A DNA stretch of 45,809 bases. Origin: Dimargaris cristalligena (lineage: Eukaryota; Kickxellomycota; Dimargaritomycetes; Dimargaritales; Dimargaritaceae). The notes below the pieces were generated by a model, which saw only the letters and a list, made by a program, of their open reading frames with translations, was not told the origin of the DNA and did not search any database. This document shows, piece after piece, positions 1 to 11,600 of this stretch. Within the stretch, counting starts at the first letter, position 1, and every line of letters begins with the position of its first letter. The DNA is taken from assembly GCA_027576995.1 (NCBI GenBank), contig JANBQC010000184.1:1-45809 (forward strand). Direction: 5' to 3'. Both the position numbers and the translations under genes were made by a program.

Positions 1-2239
1 CTGGGTGAATTCTTCAGCCTCAACTAAAAAGTTGTTTTTATTACTAAGATATTCCACTGAGTATTTATACTAAAACTCAGGGATTACAAATTGGTAGATA
101 TTCAAAGACTAAAGATAGAAGATACTAAAAGATCAGATACATTTGTATAACCAAAACAAAAGTAAAGACAAGGGTCTTCGAATTGTATCATTGGTTTTTA
201 AATGGTAAACTATTTGATAGTACCACTAAAACAATAGTGAAAAAGGGAACTTCAAACTAATAATTGGATGAATAAAAATAATCATACCCATTGGTATAAC
301 AAAAACAAAGGTATAAAAGATATAAACAAACTTATAATGGGTTAAAGGAATAACTGATATTCATTGATAGAGTACAGCAAGGGTAGAAATGTGATACTCA
401 GAATAATAATCCAATCACAAATAAATATATAATTATTGTATAACAATAACAACTTATAAAGGGGAAAACTTAGGCTAGCAGCACTAATTCCTTGGCTAAT
501 CACCTAAATATAGATAGTAGTTTCAATAAAAGAGGAAAAATAAATAGGGCAATGTCAAATAAGACTATAGCCATTTGGCTATATCATAATAATAAAGTAA
601 TTGTACATGTACTAATTATTCCTAATTGAATATTGCCATAATATCTATAGCCAATTATTGCAGACCACTTCTGGAGGTTGTTTTGCATAGCTCTATTTAT
701 AAACCTGAAATGGTTTTTAGAGTTTATTCCATGGTCTAATGTATATGTTGTTTAACGGGGCCTATTAGATGATATGCATTCTAGGGGATGGTATTTTTCC
801 ATTTTTGTATATTAAAGGCATTGGTGTGCAGCTATTAAGTCGTGGATTTTATGGAAATATAGTGCATTTGACAGTTTAAGCCCACTAATATTATATGCCC
901 AGCATATTTTGACTAAGTGTAAGACATGTAATATGGGAAATGGGAGTGCAACCGATTGACTATGGGACTGTACTGTTGCCGCAATCTTGGTGATTTGACC
1001 ATCTGATCCAATGGTGTATCTTGTCCACTAGAAGGTACCCTGTCGATTGTAAGTTTACTGCCATTATTAGGCTCCTTACTGTATTTTTCTTTTTTTCCAC
1101 TTTAGAAAGTACCGTAAACTTAACAGTTTCGGTAAAAAAAATAGAACAGAATGCTAGATATAGGATGAATAAAACATTAGACCTTTTTAAAGGAGGTAGG
1201 CAAGTTATCATCCAATTCACCATCAAGGAGTACTTCCAAGGTGCTACACCTGATCCGAGGCTGGCGCTTCTGGTGAGGTATTGGGGATACAAGTAGAGTA
1301 CCTTATATCTAATAATTATTGAAAACCCGCCATCCCCCCCTGTAGATTTCTATTTTTGGTTTAACCTGCGGAGGCCCTTCAGTAGGATATCCGCTCTAAA
1401 TTTAGCCAATATATTGCACTTTCATATTTATATATATATATTCCTTCCTCCTACTTTATAAATAGCGACAGTGCGAATTCACGCTAAAATAAGAATTGGT
1501 TTGAGTCATCACCGTTTTGGGTGAGCAAGAGGATGTATTGGGCTGCACATTTATTTTTAGCTACTCCGGCCTACTTTTAAAGTTCTGTCTTTTCTACGAC
1601 TTTTTTTAGTAGTAGTTGATAAGGGGAGTGGGTGGGTAGCGTATTGGTGGAGTGCTGTAAACGAGACTAATACTAACGAACGTCCCTGCTTTATGAGGCG
1701 AACTTCTCAGATAAATACTGGTTACGCGAGCTAGCTGTGGCGAAGACTGACCACCATAATTGCACGCGATGCCACTTTGGGTGAATTAAAAAGGCCCCGA
1801 ATATAAATGAGTGGAATTAGGAGCGGCTCATTTATCAACCTGCGCCACTCTTCTGAGGAACGACTGGAACCTCCTTCATCTGGCTAGCCCTGTGATTGCT
1901 GTCGAAACTACATGATTTTTCAGTATTGCTTGGCATTCATGCCACTATTTCTGCCGAAGGAACCCCATTCATCGAAAGCGAATGGCCGGTAGTAGCAGCC
2001 CCCCTTACCGGAGCCCTCTCATGTATAAATACCCTACTGGCTGCCCCTTGCTTTTGTCATATCAGTTCACTTACCCGCACAACCATTTTCTCTCACCCAC
2101 TTATCCCTACCAGTCTGCTTCTAACCAGTTGCTTTACTCGCTCATCCTATTCTGTCATTCGCAGCTATTAAGTGGGGCTTTTTTTTCTTTTCATCCAAAT
2201 TCACTCCTACCAACCGACCTAGTAGCCTACCTAACAACC
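1..2239. other. AT-rich spacer, no supported gene
   Basis: The first 1.3 kb is strongly AT-rich, with many short A/T runs and a TA dinucleotide run near 1430-1441. Short open frames on both strands around 960-1296 overlap each other, lack an ATG start and have no recognisable motif. The last few hundred bases become more GC- and pyrimidine-rich and probably form the promoter and leader of the small gene starting at 2240. I see no tRNA, rRNA or transposon signature. Confidence 0.6.
2024..2030 (+). promoter_or_regulatory. TATA-box-like element upstream of the small secreted-peptide gene
   Basis: TATAAAT lies 210 bases before the ATG at 2240. It is followed by a pyrimidine-rich leader typical of fungal 5' untranslated regions. 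The assignment rests only on motif and position. Confidence 0.4.
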
Positions 2240-2452
2240 ATGCAACTCCTGTCTGCCACCACTGTCATTCTGGCCGCCATTGCCACTATTGGCATGGTTC
2301 ATGCTAACCCCGCTCAACCGGCCGCTTCCCAGCAGCTCACTAAGCGCGGGTTTCGCTCGGTTGCAGTCAAGGCCGGTGCTGCGGGAGCCGGTTGGTATCT
2401 GGCCAAAAAGGGCATTGAGGCATACCGCAAGAGCCGCGCTACCAAGAAATAA
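2240..2452 (+). CDS. Small secreted cationic peptide precursor with Kex2-type site
   Basis: This encodes a 70-residue protein. The ATG at 2240 is chosen because it places a signal peptide at the N-terminus: residues 1-22 have a hydrophobic core and end in VHA, a good signal-peptidase site. A short Pro/Ala/Gln-rich pro-segment follows and ends in LTKR (residues 33-36), a Lys-Arg site of the kind cut by the Kex2 protease in the fungal Golgi. The predicted mature peptide (residues 37-70) is 34 residues long, with nine basic residues and one acidic one (net about +8). Its Ala/Gly-rich middle (VKAGAAGAGWYLAKKG) could form an amphipathic helix. There are no cysteines. I do not recognise a family. 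It could be a secreted signalling or membrane-active peptide, but that is inference from composition. An AATAAA at 2666-2671 is a possible polyadenylation signal. Confidence 0.72.
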   Translation: MQLLSATTVILAAIATIGMVHANPAQPAASQQLTKRGFRSVAVKAGAAGAGWYLAKKGIEAYRKSRATKK

Positions 2453-3100
2453 TCTACCAACATCTCTGTCACTCTAATTATTGACCCACAATCTTTGTGA
2501 ATATAAACATTGTCGTTTCTTTGAGGATGAAGTTATCAGTATTCCCAGCCAAACCAAAGTTCCTTATGAACGGTTTTTGTATATATGTTTATTGGGATTT
2601 ATTTTTTCCATTGGATCTAAGGTTGACTTATCCCCCCTCCCCCCTTCGGTTACAATTTCCTTGACAATAAAATATGGTCGACTCTTTAATCTTGTATGTT
2701 AGTCAACATGTAGGTGGGAATATTACTGGAAGTTTAGTGACCAAATAACCTGAAGTTTTTATCTATGACATGGTTGACTATAAACAAAAAGCCGCACCGA
2801 CAGGAAGATTCTGTCCATAATGTTGATACTCTAGATAGATCCGACCAATTACTTGGAACTATCGCCCAGACCACAAGAACGTGGTATTTATTCCTCTTTA
2901 TACCCACTCTCTTTCTTCGTCCCCGGAAAGTTTATGTGTTTTAGGAAGACTTTAATCGTTCTCGGGGCATTCATTGGTTAGTGGACATGGCTACTAGGAA
3001 ACACTTAGCGAGATGCATTTTACCAGAAAATTCGGTTTATATTTTGGGGATTGCGGGGTAACAGCCAGTCAGGCTTATATTATTATTATTGAAAATGCGT
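2453..3100. other. Spacer between convergent genes
   Basis: This gap separates the 3' ends of two convergent genes. It contains an AATAAA at 2666-2671 on the plus strand and AT-rich DNA. No open frame with an ATG and credible protein content was found. Confidence 0.6.
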
Positions 3101-5001
3101 TTAACCAGATTCCGACGAATCGTCAGAGATATTCCATATATTATTAATGGCTACCGAGCCCCAATGCACATTGTCCGAGTTCGGTTGGGTCATGACTAAT
3201 GTTTGCCTAAGTATCTCCAGATACGCTGGTTCTAAGCGATGGGCAAATAGGTTGAAATTTAACGTATGGGTTGGTCGAGTTTCCTTATGGGGCACCAGGG
3301 AAAGTTCCTCCGGCTCAAATGTTGAAATTTGCACCAAGAGGCTCATCTGGTTATCATCGGTAAGATGCATATGATCAGTGTCAGGTAGATTGCTGTAAGC
3401 GCGGTATGGTAAATGCCCTCCTCCACCTTCGGCACGGTCGGCCCATTCTCTTACTAATGACCGATCCACCGGTATTTGCAGTGGGCATCCCCACCGATAC
3501 GCCAGAAAAATGGCCCCAGTTGGCAGGTTCGCAGCCTGCATAGTACGGACAAGGTTACAGTACACTTGGTGTACATCATTGGCGGGGATATCAGACAGGG
3601 AGCCGCTATACACCAATGTGAGAGCGTCAAGCAATTCCGACTGCTTAGCAACGGCGGCCAACACAATGGCATATCGGTTCATTTCATAGTACGAGGAAAG
3701 GGTCAAGTCCTCGATTGGGAAAATTAGGCGAAACCACGGAAGAAGCGCGGCTGTAAAAGCCTGCAGTTCATTGACTCGGTTAGTCGTTGATAAGCGGGCC
3801 ATGACTGTAGTCAGGACATTGGAAATAAAAGGGCTGAACCAGGCGTAGTGGTCCGCCGCCGCCGAAGTAGGTCCGGAAGGAGAAATAGAGGAGTGCCGCC
3901 GGTTCATTAAGCGATTCATTCGACTGGTCTGCGCAAGGGGCCAACCCCCTTCACTTTGGTCAAACAGTGCGATAATATATGGGTCTGCTAATGTGGTGAT
4001 TAGCTGAATCAATTGTTGGGCATCTGGCTGGTCATCGACTAGAGCTATTAAAGGTAGTCGGGCGACCATTACAGAGCGCGGTAATTGCTTTAGCCCAATG
4101 AACCGCCACGCATCTGCCATTCGAAGCAAAGGGTCGGCCCGATTAGCTACTAAATACCGGTAAAAGTCGAATATTACGTCCCGGTCAATATGGTAATTAG
4201 CTTGGCGTAGGGACTCGTCAATTAAATAGGCTGACATGCGCCAAACATGGTTGATATGGATAAACTGGCTGCTGACTATCTGCTGGTCGACCAGTTGCTC
4301 CCAGGCCTGGATGGCGCTGCAGGTGTCCGCCGCCGATGAAGGCTCTGCTTTAGACCGCTGAAGAACACTTCTCAGAGTATGATAGGGTCGCTATTCCAGT
4401 CGGAAGGACGGGGTGAGGGTGAAATTGAATTGGTGAGATAAAGAATGTTTAGACCTGTAATGAGGTGGTAGCAGAGAGCTGGAAGATAAGACACGCACTG
4501 ATCGTATAATGTGACAGGTAAGGGTACACAAATGCAGTGCCAATTTGGGCCTACCCTAGTCTAGCAGTTGCGCTATTGGACTATTCGTAGGTGGTACACT
4601 GAAACTGGTCATTGTCCTTCCCTCCTCCCATTTTTACCCCCAAAAAGGTAGTTTCGGTTCAAGCAAAACATAATGAAGGCAATGGTATGCTATCCTCCCG
4701 CAATGGACCCAATTTTACCTACCTGTATTAAATCGAAATCCATCTGGGCAATAAAAGCGGCGTTGCATTTGGACGTTCGGGATAATCGGTGGCGAGAGAG
4801 AGGCGATGCGTTCCTAATAATGATTTGAATCAGCTCATTCGGCAAACACTCCCAGCCCTTCGATTGTAAAGGCGATTCGTTGTTTCTGGCGGGGCCATAC
4901 AGGTTGGGTGTACTCATGGACAGGCCAGGGGCTGCACAGGTGGCCCGAATCGTTAATTTGAGGAATATGGCCAAAATGGCCCACTCCAAAAGGCAGTTCA
5001 T
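3101..5001 (-). CDS. F-box-like protein with N-terminal signal-like segment (two exons)
   Basis: Read as complement(join(3101..4390, 4723..5001)), this gives 522 residues. Exon 1 (93 residues) starts at the ATG at 5001. It has a hydrophobic N-terminus (residues 1-23, ending TCA-A) resembling a signal peptide, then an F-box-like stretch at residues 53-84 (LPNELIQIII, then SRTSK). The donor GTAGGT follows CAG at 4723. The acceptor TAG ends at 4391 after a long pyrimidine tract, and both ends are phase 0, so the 332-base intron joins cleanly. Exon 2 is a long helical, Leu-rich region with no motif I recognise and an acidic Ser/Asp-rich tail. F-box proteins normally work in cytosolic or nuclear ubiquitin ligases, so the signal-like segment is odd. 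Starting instead at the Met at residue 29 would remove it. The gene model is fairly secure, the function is not. Confidence 0.7.
4391..4722 (-). other. Spliceosomal intron of the F-box-like gene
   Basis: On the minus strand the donor reads CAG|GTAGGTAAAA and the acceptor region is pyrimidine-rich, ending GGAATAG|CGACCC. The frame upstream of the acceptor is closed by the TAG itself. The sequence just inside exon 2 gives plausible protein (HTLRSVLQRSK). Removing 332 bases keeps the frame. An additional small exon inside the intron cannot be excluded. Confidence 0.6.
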
Positions 5002-8000
5002 AGCGACAGGTTTATATCACTTGGGCCAACACAGATGTCTGCCACAGGCGGGTAGTTGGTTGGTTATAGATATACCCTAAGGAGTTCTATAAAAGCTATA
5101 GTTAATGGACAAGTGGGAAGACTAATTTAATTCGGATAATGAGTTTGCGGCTGAACTGAAGATGTGAATATAAAATACTATATAGGGAGCGGGGCGCGTC
5201 TAACGCCAATCGAAGGGACATAACATATTAAATAGTCTGCGAAATGAAACAAAAGTAGATAAAACCATACCAATAAATTGGTGCAGTTTCAAGTCTAATA
5301 CCACAAGGGTATGCCTTAGATAATTATTAGGGAAAGGAGTCAGTATGGCCCCATGTACTGATCGCTGCCTAAGTGTTTATTTCTCCATCAGCTCTCTCCA
5401 CAAAAGACACGTACCATATAGGGAGGATCCTGCGTATTGGTAACACAGTGAAACATAAGGCAGTGATAGTCTGATGGGGGGAATCCTGTATATATTTTAT
5501 ATCAGTGCGAATATATATTTTGCTGCCCCATTCATGTGGGAGAGATTCAACCGGGCTGAATAGCAAAAAACAGACCGTTGGATGAAGCGAATTTTACTGG
5601 ATAAAAAAGAGTCGCCTGCCTTTGTTCCCATACCCATATAATTAAATGCCATATAAATTTGGGCTGGATTTCACTCATATGTATCAATAACTCACGCCCA
5701 CCCTGTCTATTATTTTTCCCCTATCCTTTTCATGAATTTACCGTTAGTTCGCGAGGTAGCCTTAAGTGACAGTCGCTACCACTCATCACATTCTTCTGGA
5801 TTTTAGTAGTGTCTCAGAACACAGATTAGTTACGCCGCAGTAGTTTTCAAAAATGCTGATAAGTAAGGGTATAGTGGTGATAATGGTGGCATTATTTATA
5901 TCCGGAGGTTACTGGAAATGACACTTACCATGGCGACTGTAGTTCGTATTAACCAACTATAACATAGGCATCTTTTCGCGGTCTACAGATATTCGAGTAG
6001 ATGTAAACTTAGAAGCTGTAATGATGAACGGCATCGGAAATAAATAGGTAAAGCCCAACCAGAGAACCCCAGGTCGTTGGATCTAGCGACTTACTATTAG
6101 TTGAGTCGCTAAAATTACAATTAGAACTATGTGGTTATCGATAGTAAATGGAGGTGATGACATCCGAGGTGTGAACAGGAAAAAATAACTTCATGTGGCG
6201 AACTACCAAATGAATAGCCCTATATTTGCTGTTCAAAATCGCCCAACTTGCAGGTATCGCCACCTGCACATTTTTCTCGCGAAAAAGTGGATTTGGGCTA
6301 TCCAGTTTTCGTAATGGGTGGTCGAATAGTGCTTAGTAAAGATATTTTTAATGGGAAAGAGTTAAAGGAGTAATCTGGTATGGCAAATGGACACCAAAGC
6401 ACTTAACATACTAGGTTACACTAATATAGATATTATTAGGATTGTTGGTAAAGTTAAACAGCCTCAACCAGAGTCTATCCTGGAGCTGGGTATAGTTAAA
6501 AACCGGCTCTGAACTTCAATAGAATATAAATAAATCCCCAGATCATTTGATCACCCTGGCGAAAGGGGTATTAACGAGTTTCCCAATATGGGAACACCAT
6601 GAAGGCCTCACGGGCGCTACATGCGGCAATGGTTTATACCATTAGTTATCAATAAACTCAGACAACAGTCATAAAAAGGTCCCCTGGCATTTGAATATCA
6701 TTTGGATCGTGGGCAGGGGTATACCCCCCTCCTCCCCGCTATAGCCTGTCTTTTTTTAGAGGCCTTATAAACTGCCGTGGTCTGGGTGGAGGTGATATTT
6801 TTTCGCCTCGCATGCCAAGCTATTTTTACTATATCCGAAAATGCAATTGGGGAAAAGCTAAGGGGCTATGCCCATCCAATCCTGATTTAGTTATGCCTAA
6901 CTTGATATCCGATGGCTGGTCTAACCGGAATACAATTGGCGAAAGAAAGGATACTTATTATGAAAGGCCCATAACATTTTTATTGCACGCCAGTAATCGC
7001 TAAATCTTCAATTTTACCATCCAGGCAATTATCTTAATTCATGATTATGCCTACCGCCAAACACCAATTTCTAAGTTATGCAGCGCCAAGGCTTCAACAC
7101 GCATGGTCTAGTTTCTTGGTACTAACCTTTCCAGGCTCTGAATCATACAGAAAAGTGATTAAATTATACAGGAATATGTGAAGCCATGCATGTGACCCGT
7201 GAAACACCCGTCTGACTGCATTCCGTCTGAACCGAAAAGGCATCCAAATATGTGGAGAGTCCGGGGATTCCGACAGTAATGTAATGATTAGTGACCGGAG
7301 GCGTTCGCCACTTTGTAAAAACCCGGTCCAAATACAGTGTAAAAATGGTTAGATGGAGTTTAGGGGATGTATTTGGTGAACAATTACGGTGAACATTGGG
7401 GGGGGGTGGGACTGGGGTTCGCAATTGTCACAAGATCGCTGTGCAGTCAGGGGGCACCGGTTTAAGGGGTGGGACAAAGTTGGGCCAGGCTTGCTATATA
7501 CATAATACATCTAACTATGTCACCCCAGCCCCAATCAAATAGCCCACCCACATAATATCACGCGAAGAGCTGTCGTGGAAATGTGGCTGGTGCCAATTTT
7601 TACATTATAACCACGATTCACACGATATTTGTTAATAAGTACTTGGCAGGGTGCAGGCCAGTGAGATTAAAAGGGGGTATCAAATCCTGGATACCCATTA
7701 GCGAGGCGTAAGTCAGGCATACACCACAGTGCCCCTTTGGTTTCTAATCGGAAACACCCTCGATCAACAAAAGGATAAAACTATAAATCTGTAATGAACA
7801 GCTATTCACATGCAATAGATTTTGGTATTTATTGAATCCTGTACGGCATAATTGGAGACAGTATACTTAGTTGTCAATATCAGGCTAAAATTTACAATAG
7901 TATGCAATATTTAGGTAACATTGAATATAATTTTCCTTTAAGTTCGGGGAATATAATTTGGTCCTGTTTGATTTGAATATGATAATAAGTCCCCCCCCTT

Positions 8001-8686
8001 AATGACCGGTACATCATCTACCGGCCAGTTTTCCTTTTGAAGAAGTCTTCAACTGCCTTCTTAGGATATTAGTATGTCTGGAGCTATGGGACAATCATAC
8101 CCCCTATATTGGTGAGAATTTGAGAGGGGCTTACTAGTGGGGAGGGGGTATCGCCGAGGGTAATCTCTCATAAGTCGAATGCTAGTGAGATATTAAACAG
8201 GTATAATGTCCAAGATTGAGTCTAGGGGTAAAGGGGGCACCGCCCACAATGTGGAATATTGGGCCCCTTACCTTTGCGCCGCGCCTTCATGTCGTATTAC
8301 TCCAATCATTGGAGAAAAACTCCATTTTGGGAATATACAATAACAATGGTTCAACTTAATAGGTGCTAACTACTCTGAGCCAGCCTATAATATCCTACAG
8401 ATTCCCTTGTTGCAAACGTGTGTAATTGCTTCTAAGCATTTAATACCTTTTATATCCCCACAGTCCAACTTCGAATCCGATTTCTTCATTTGAACGCTTA
8501 ACATTTTCGCTATTATTGTAATTTTTCTACAGTCACAACTTATTATTATTTTTCACCTTTCCTGGCTGATTTTCTATTCCTACCTCTTCAGAGCTCAAGT
8601 TATACAGTGGTATCTATCATCGATCCCTTCTCCCCTTTGCAGTTCAACACCTTGCCAATTAACTGATACCGAGCGTTATATTCAAA
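5002..8686. other. 3.7-kb AT-rich spacer, NRPS upstream region
   Basis: No credible gene was found on either strand. Short open frames (for example near 6812-7003 and 7164-7424) have poor composition, no motif and in some cases no ATG. Notable sites are a G-rich run near 7399-7416, C-rich runs near 6725 and 7990, and a CCAAT palindrome at 8300-8314. Two splice-acceptor-like pyrimidine tracts end in CAG near 8592 and 8642, just before the NRPS start. Confidence 0.6.
8300..8314. promoter_or_regulatory. Inverted CCAAT palindrome upstream of the NRPS
   Basis: CTCCAATCATTGGAG is a perfect 15-base palindrome around a central C. It holds two CCAAT boxes in opposite orientation, 373 bases before the NRPS start codon. 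CCAAT is the core site of the fungal HAP/CBF complex. A regulatory role is inferred from motif and position only. Confidence 0.3.
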
Positions 8687-11600
8687 ATGATTTCAGCAAC
8701 CGGATGCGATCATTCCAACTTTGCTCTCCCTAGGACTGAACCAATCCCACATGCCACTGGATTACCTCTTCAAAAGCCGAATATCCCCGTTGGTGGATAC
8801 GGTGCGTATTCGATCAAAACCCCCCTTATTGCCGCTGGTCCCAACAGTATCGTTTGGTCGCTGGGCGACAGTATTCGGGCATTGAAGGTCATTTTGGCCG
8901 TCTTGATGAGCCGGGTCCATCATAATCCGTTTGTCGCCTTTGGTGTCCTGCATGCTTCCAAATCTGGGTTAGACTCAAGGGGGATATTGGATTGGAGTAG
9001 CCCCTGCAGGGATTATAGTATAACCCGATTTTCCATTCACGTAGAGCCCGGTATTCCAATTTCGTTGCTGTTCGCTTCAATTCAACCCGCATCCAACACT
9101 ACATGTGTGGTTTCGAGCAGCCTAAAATCTAGCTGCGAACTACCCATTGATTTATCGACTCCTCGGGACTTTGCTAAGGTGACGCTTAGTCTACGCACGA
9201 GTCAGCTGGGTAATCATTCGGCTAAGAAAGGTTCCGTCGAGGATGATCCTGTATATGCTGGACTTATGGATCAAAATGTGATCGACTTACTGATCGATTG
9301 TGTCCTTCAGGATAATTTTATTTTGGCCACCCTAGTGTATAGGCGCACTAGCTATAGTCCTTTAGCCATTCAAGAATTCGCGAGCCCCTTCGTTACACTT
9401 TTCCAAAGTATATTTCAAGATTATTGTCCAGCTGCTTCGCATGATACCGGATCACCGTTGGTTCGAGATCTAGCATGGTTGGACGAACAGGAAAGGATGC
9501 GCCTAATAGAGTTCTCCGGAATGAATAAGCCCATGGAAGATTCCGAACGATCAGTAGGAGAGATTTTTGTTGACTGTGCCCGGCAGTATCCCGATCATAC
9601 TGCCGTGATTCACGGTGGTGATGAATGGACCTACCACCAGTTAGACCGGTGTAGTTCGGAACTCGCGTATATCCTCGTTAATCAATACGGGGCCAAACCC
9701 GAAAGCCGCTTTGCAATCATTATTAGTAAATCCGTCTACTTCATAGTCGCCCTGCTGGCGATGTTTAAATCGGGGGCTGCATATGTCCCCATCGACCCAG
9801 AATATCCTGATGACCGTATTCGGTTTATTTTAGATGACTGCGACGCCTCCCTTATTCTAACCACATTGGCCAATTATGATCGTTTTACCACTGAATTGTC
9901 ACTGCCTTACTTTCAGATTGACTCCGTCGTCAACAAACAGCCACAGACCACGACTGCCCCATTTTTTATACAATCTACAGATCTGCGTGCCTTGGCCTAT
10001 ATCCTATATACTTCGGGCACCACTGGTCGGCCTAAAGGCGTGCTGATACAGCAGGGGGGGGTGGCCAACGTAGCTACTGAGCCTCACCTGCGGGAGGCAT
10101 ACGGGCCCGGTAACCGGGTCATCCAGTTCATGTCCGTGTCCTTTGATGGCATTCTCATCGACACTTTACGTACGCTTTGCGCCGGTGGTACCGTCATTAT
10201 ACCCACTCTCGATATTATAGGAGATCTGCGTACAGTTCACGCCGGGCTACTTATGCCCTCATTTATATCCCGGCTGGATCCCCATGACTTCCCCCAATTT
10301 CGAGTCGTCTTTGCCGGGGGCGAATTTTTCCCTCCTGAACTCCAAACCCGATGGGCCTCCCACTGTACTCTAGTCAATATCTACGGGCCGACGGAAACGA
10401 CGATTTACAGCCACCTAACAGTGATCCATCCCGAGGACCACGTTTCAATCGGGCGTCCAATCCGGAACACCTTCAGCTTAGTGGTTGACGAGCAGCTCCA
10501 GTTGGTTCCCGTTGGCGTCACCGGGGAACTACTAATCGGCGGGGTTGGGATAGCACGCGGGTACCAGAACCTACCGGAATTGACCGCCGCCAAATTCATC
10601 CCCAACCCCCACGGACCTGGGCGAGTGTTCCGTACCGGCGACCATGTCCGGTGGCTATCCGATGGCCGAATCGAGTTTATCGGGCGTATGGATAATTTGG
10701 TGAAGTTGCGCGGGTACCGAATCGAGCTCGAGGAAATTGAATCAGTAGCCAATCGCTTCCCTGGTCTCAACCACTGTGTGGCTGCCGTGGTGCACGATAC
10801 CCTAGTGATTTTCGTCAGTCCCGTGAATGTGGACTCTAACGCACTTTTGGAGTACATGAGCAACCGCCTCGCCAGACAAATGGTACCTGAGCTGGTGGTT
10901 CCTGTGAAAGACTTCAAAACAGCACCTAGCGGTAAATTGGACCGCAAAGCCCTACCCTCGGTAGACCATCTCTTGCACCCAGGACCTTCTCCAAGTTTGA
11001 ATAATACCCAGACTCTTACCCTAAAGTCGGAAGCTGAACAAGTCCTCGGCAGGGCCTGGGCCCAACTACTTCAGGTGGATATCAATCAAATCTGCGCTTC
11101 TGACCATTTTTTCCGGGTTGGTGGGGATTCAATTTCGGCAATTTTATTGGTGTCAAAGTGTCAGCAGCTGGGCTACCATCTAACCGTACCACTGGTCTAC
11201 CAATACCCGGAACTTCATAAAATGGCTGACCATACCGCAAAGATCTCCAAGGCTAAAGATAGCGTAACAATAGCTTACCAAACACAAGTCCATGGTGAGG
11301 TCAACTTAACCCCTATTCAGCATTGGTTCCTTGGTCTGCCTTTACACAATCACCACCATTTTAACCAGTCGTTTATGCTTAAAGTCAATTCGCAGTCAAA
11401 TGTAACCCAGTCCAGTTTAACGGGCGCCCTCGTTGCCTTGATTAACCACCATGACACTCTGCGGGTGCGGTTTCAATTGGATGGGAGTAAAAGGGTGTGG
11501 ACTCAGGAAATATCGGCAACTAACGCAGTCTCGACCGACTTTCAGATAGTGGAGGAAACTGTGGGCATTGTCGACTACCCATCCTTAATTCTTCAAATCC

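Noticed and set aside
960..1296. Overlapping open frames on both strands
   Set aside because: Neither starts with ATG, they overlap in opposite directions, and neither has a recognisable domain; a passing resemblance of LLVRYWGYK to a chromodomain is too short to use.
7164..7424. 86-codon minus-strand frame in the NRPS upstream spacer
   Set aside because: The start is TTG, not ATG, and there is no motif; the Pro run comes from the G-rich tract.
8590..8686. Upstream coding exon completing the first C domain
   Set aside because: An in-frame TAA at 8660 lies between the acceptor-like sites and the ATG, so no coding join through them is possible.
10405..10947. Long antisense frame inside the NRPS (also one at 25267-25851)
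   Set aside because: It lies fully opposite strongly conserved A-domain coding sequence and is a shadow of its codon pattern.
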